Assembly: GCA_946479535.1 (NCBI GenBank)
Contig: CAMLGP010000231.1
Coordinates: 1-5,730, forward strand
From: an uncultured Bacteroidota bacterium
GTDB lineage: Bacteria > Bacteroidota > Bacteroidia > Chitinophagales > Chitinophagaceae
DNA: 5,730 bases
Reading direction: 5' to 3'
Part shown: positions 4,709 to 5,730 of the stretch, one piece after another
How positions within the stretch are numbered: the first letter of the stretch is position 1
Layout of the letters: each line of letters starts with the position of its first letter
Notes under the pieces: generated by a model
The model's input: the letters and a program-made list of their open reading frames with translations, nothing else
Databases searched by the model: none
Told to the model about the DNA's origin: nothing
Program-made: the position numbers and the translations under genes

Positions 4709-5730
4709 CACCCTGAGATTGGATAACTAATTCTTTTTTTTCACTATCGGTAACCCGGCCGATCACCTGCGCATTCACCCCAAAACTTTTGGAGACGCTG
4801 ATTATCTGGTCAGCGTCTTTTTCATTTGTATAGATCTCCAGGCGGGTTCCCATATTGAAAACCTGGTACATTTCCCGGTCATCAGCCTTACTCGCATGCT
4901 GGATCAACTGGAAGATCAGTGGCGGCTCAAATAAATTATCCTTGATCACTTTAAAGTTGCCAGGCAGGTATTTCAGGCATTTGGTTTGCCCTCCCCCACT
5001 ACAATGGATCAAGCCATGAATGGCTTCAAAATGATTTTGAAGCAACTCTTTCATAACAGGCGCAAATGTACGGGTTGGACTAAGCAATAATTGACCTATT
5101 GAAACCCCCAGGTCATTTATTCTTAACTGATCGGTCATTAGGTGAGGCCCAATATAAACAACCTCATCCTCCAGTGAATTCTCGAATGATTCGGGATATT
5201 TTTTTGCATAAGACTTATGCAACATATCATGGCGGGCACTGGTGAGGCCATTGCTGGCTATCCCGCTGTTATATTCTTTTTCGTAATTCGCTTTTCCAAA
5301 GCCTTCAAGGCCCACAATGATGTCTCCAGCTCTGATCAATTCATTTGTTACCAGTTTTGATTTGGGCCAGCGGGCCGTCATGGTGCCATTTACCGCTATG
5401 GTTCTGACCACATCACCCACATCCGCGGTTTCTCCTCCCATATAGGTGATGTGAACGCCGAATTCTTTCATCTGGTCAAAGAATTCCTGGCTACCTGTTA
5501 TGATTGCTTCAAGGATCTCAGCCGGGATCAGTTTCTTATTTCGATCTATGGTAGAGGAGAAAATGAGCTTATCATAAATTCCGGTACATAAAAGGTCATC
5601 CAGGTTCATCACAATGGCATCCTGGGCTATGCCTTTCCACACAGAGATATCACCGGTTTCTTTCCAGTATAAATAGGCCAGGATACTCTTTGTTCCTGCC
5701 CCGTCTGCATGCATCACATTTACCCAATTG
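4692..5730 (-). CDS. purM: Phosphoribosylformylglycinamidine cyclo-ligase (AIR synthase), 5' end outside window
   Basis: PurM catalyses the ATP-dependent closure of FGAM to aminoimidazole ribonucleotide, the fifth step of de novo purine synthesis, in the cytoplasm as a dimer. The frame stays open through the right edge (reading NWVNV before MHADG), so the visible part is about 345 residues and roughly 45-50 N-terminal residues are missing compared with Bacteroidota PurM. Visible motifs are HADGAGTKS (the DG.GTK substrate loop), WKGIAQDAIVMNLDDLLCTG, YMGGETADVGD (GGETA motif), GLTSARHDML and CSGGGQTKCL (the glycine-rich C-terminal-domain loop). This divergent form is typical of Bacteroidota, as opposed to the enterobacterial DGVGTKL type. 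The gene ends in TGA at 4692-4694, 17 bases inside the convergent protease gene. Its 3' part also contains a terminator-like hairpin acting on the opposite strand. It has no evident link with the neighbouring regulatory operon. Confidence 0.93.
   Translation of the reverse strand, partial: NWVNVMHADGAGTKSILAYLYWKETGDISVWKGIAQDAIVMNLDDLLCTGIYDKLIFSSTIDRNKKLIPAEILEAIITGSQEFFDQMKEFGVHITYMGGETADVGDVVRTIAVNGTMTARWPKSKLVTNELIRAGDIIVGLEGFGKANYEKEYNSGIASNGLTSARHDMLHKSYAKKYPESFENSLEDEVVYIGPHLMTDQLRINDLGVSIGQLLLSPTRTFAPVMKELLQNHFEAIHGLIHCSGGGQTKCLKYLPGNFKVIKDNLFEPPLIFQLIQHASKADDREMYQVFNMGTRLEIYTNEKDADQIISVSKSFGVNAQVIGRVTDSEKKELVIQSQGVNLTY
4793..4822 (+). terminator. Rho-independent terminator for the repressor/protease operon, inside purM
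   Basis: The stem arms AGACGCTGA (4793-4801) and TCAGCGTCT (4810-4818) are perfectly complementary over 9 bp around the 8-base loop TTATCTGG, and the plus-strand T run continues to 4822. The site lies about 85 bases past the stop of the plus-strand operon, where a terminator would be expected. The minus strand lacks a U tract after the stem, so the structure should be one-directional and should not stop purM transcription. It is encoded within the 3' part of purM (residues around DADQIISVSK). Confidence 0.7.

Noticed and set aside
4734..4741. A run of eight T on the plus strand just after the sensor gene, considered as a terminator or slippage site
   Set aside because: Only a weak AT-only 5 bp pairing precedes it, so it is not a good terminator. 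On the minus strand it simply encodes the Lys-Lys of SEKKEL in purM, and the frame is intact.

Overview
The window looks like a chromosomal segment of a Bacteroidota bacterium, most likely a member of Chitinophagaceae or a close relative. This is inferred from four things. The AIR synthase has the Bacteroidota form (HADGAGTKS near its N-terminus, CSGGGQTKCL later). The FtsE is of Bacteroidota type. The BlaR1-like protein ends in SusC-plug-like modules. Gene starts have A-rich leaders and no strong Shine-Dalgarno sequence. No database search was possible, so the taxon is an inference.

Layout from left to right. Bases 1-163 (+) are the 3' end of a probable glycosyltransferase. It overlaps by GTGA the complete gene of a second GT-B-type glycosyltransferase (160-1290, +). 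That gene runs tail-to-tail, with a 20 bp overlap, into ftsE (1271-1960, -), an ABC ATPase of the cell-division FtsEX complex. A divergent 208 bp gap (1961-2168) separates ftsE from a two-gene operon. Its first gene is a BlaI/MecI-family repressor (2169-2540, +). An ATGA overlap leads into a 723-residue BlaR1/MecR1-like membrane metalloprotease (2537-4708, +). The operon converges, with a 17 bp overlap, on purM (4692-5730, -), whose N-terminus lies beyond the right edge.

The most interesting part is the repressor-protease pair. In classical BlaR1/MecR1 the extracytoplasmic sensor is a penicillin-binding, beta-lactamase-like domain. Here that position holds a complete-looking N-acetylmuramoyl-L-alanine amidase (Amidase_3) domain with all expected zinc and catalytic residues. 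It is followed by two tandem modules resembling the plug of SusC-type TonB-dependent receptors. The gap upstream holds three inverted repeats of the form ACTA-N6-TAGT (the third imperfect), the same geometry as BlaI/MecI operators. A strong intrinsic terminator for the operon appears to lie inside the 3' end of the opposing purM gene.

A working model (inference): the membrane protein senses or processes peptidoglycan fragments through its amidase domain, signals through its cytoplasmic zinc protease to inactivate the repressor, and so relieves autorepression of the operon. No beta-lactamase gene or other obvious target gene is in the window. The neighbouring cell-division ATPase and glycosyltransferases suit a cell-envelope setting but do not prove a functional link.
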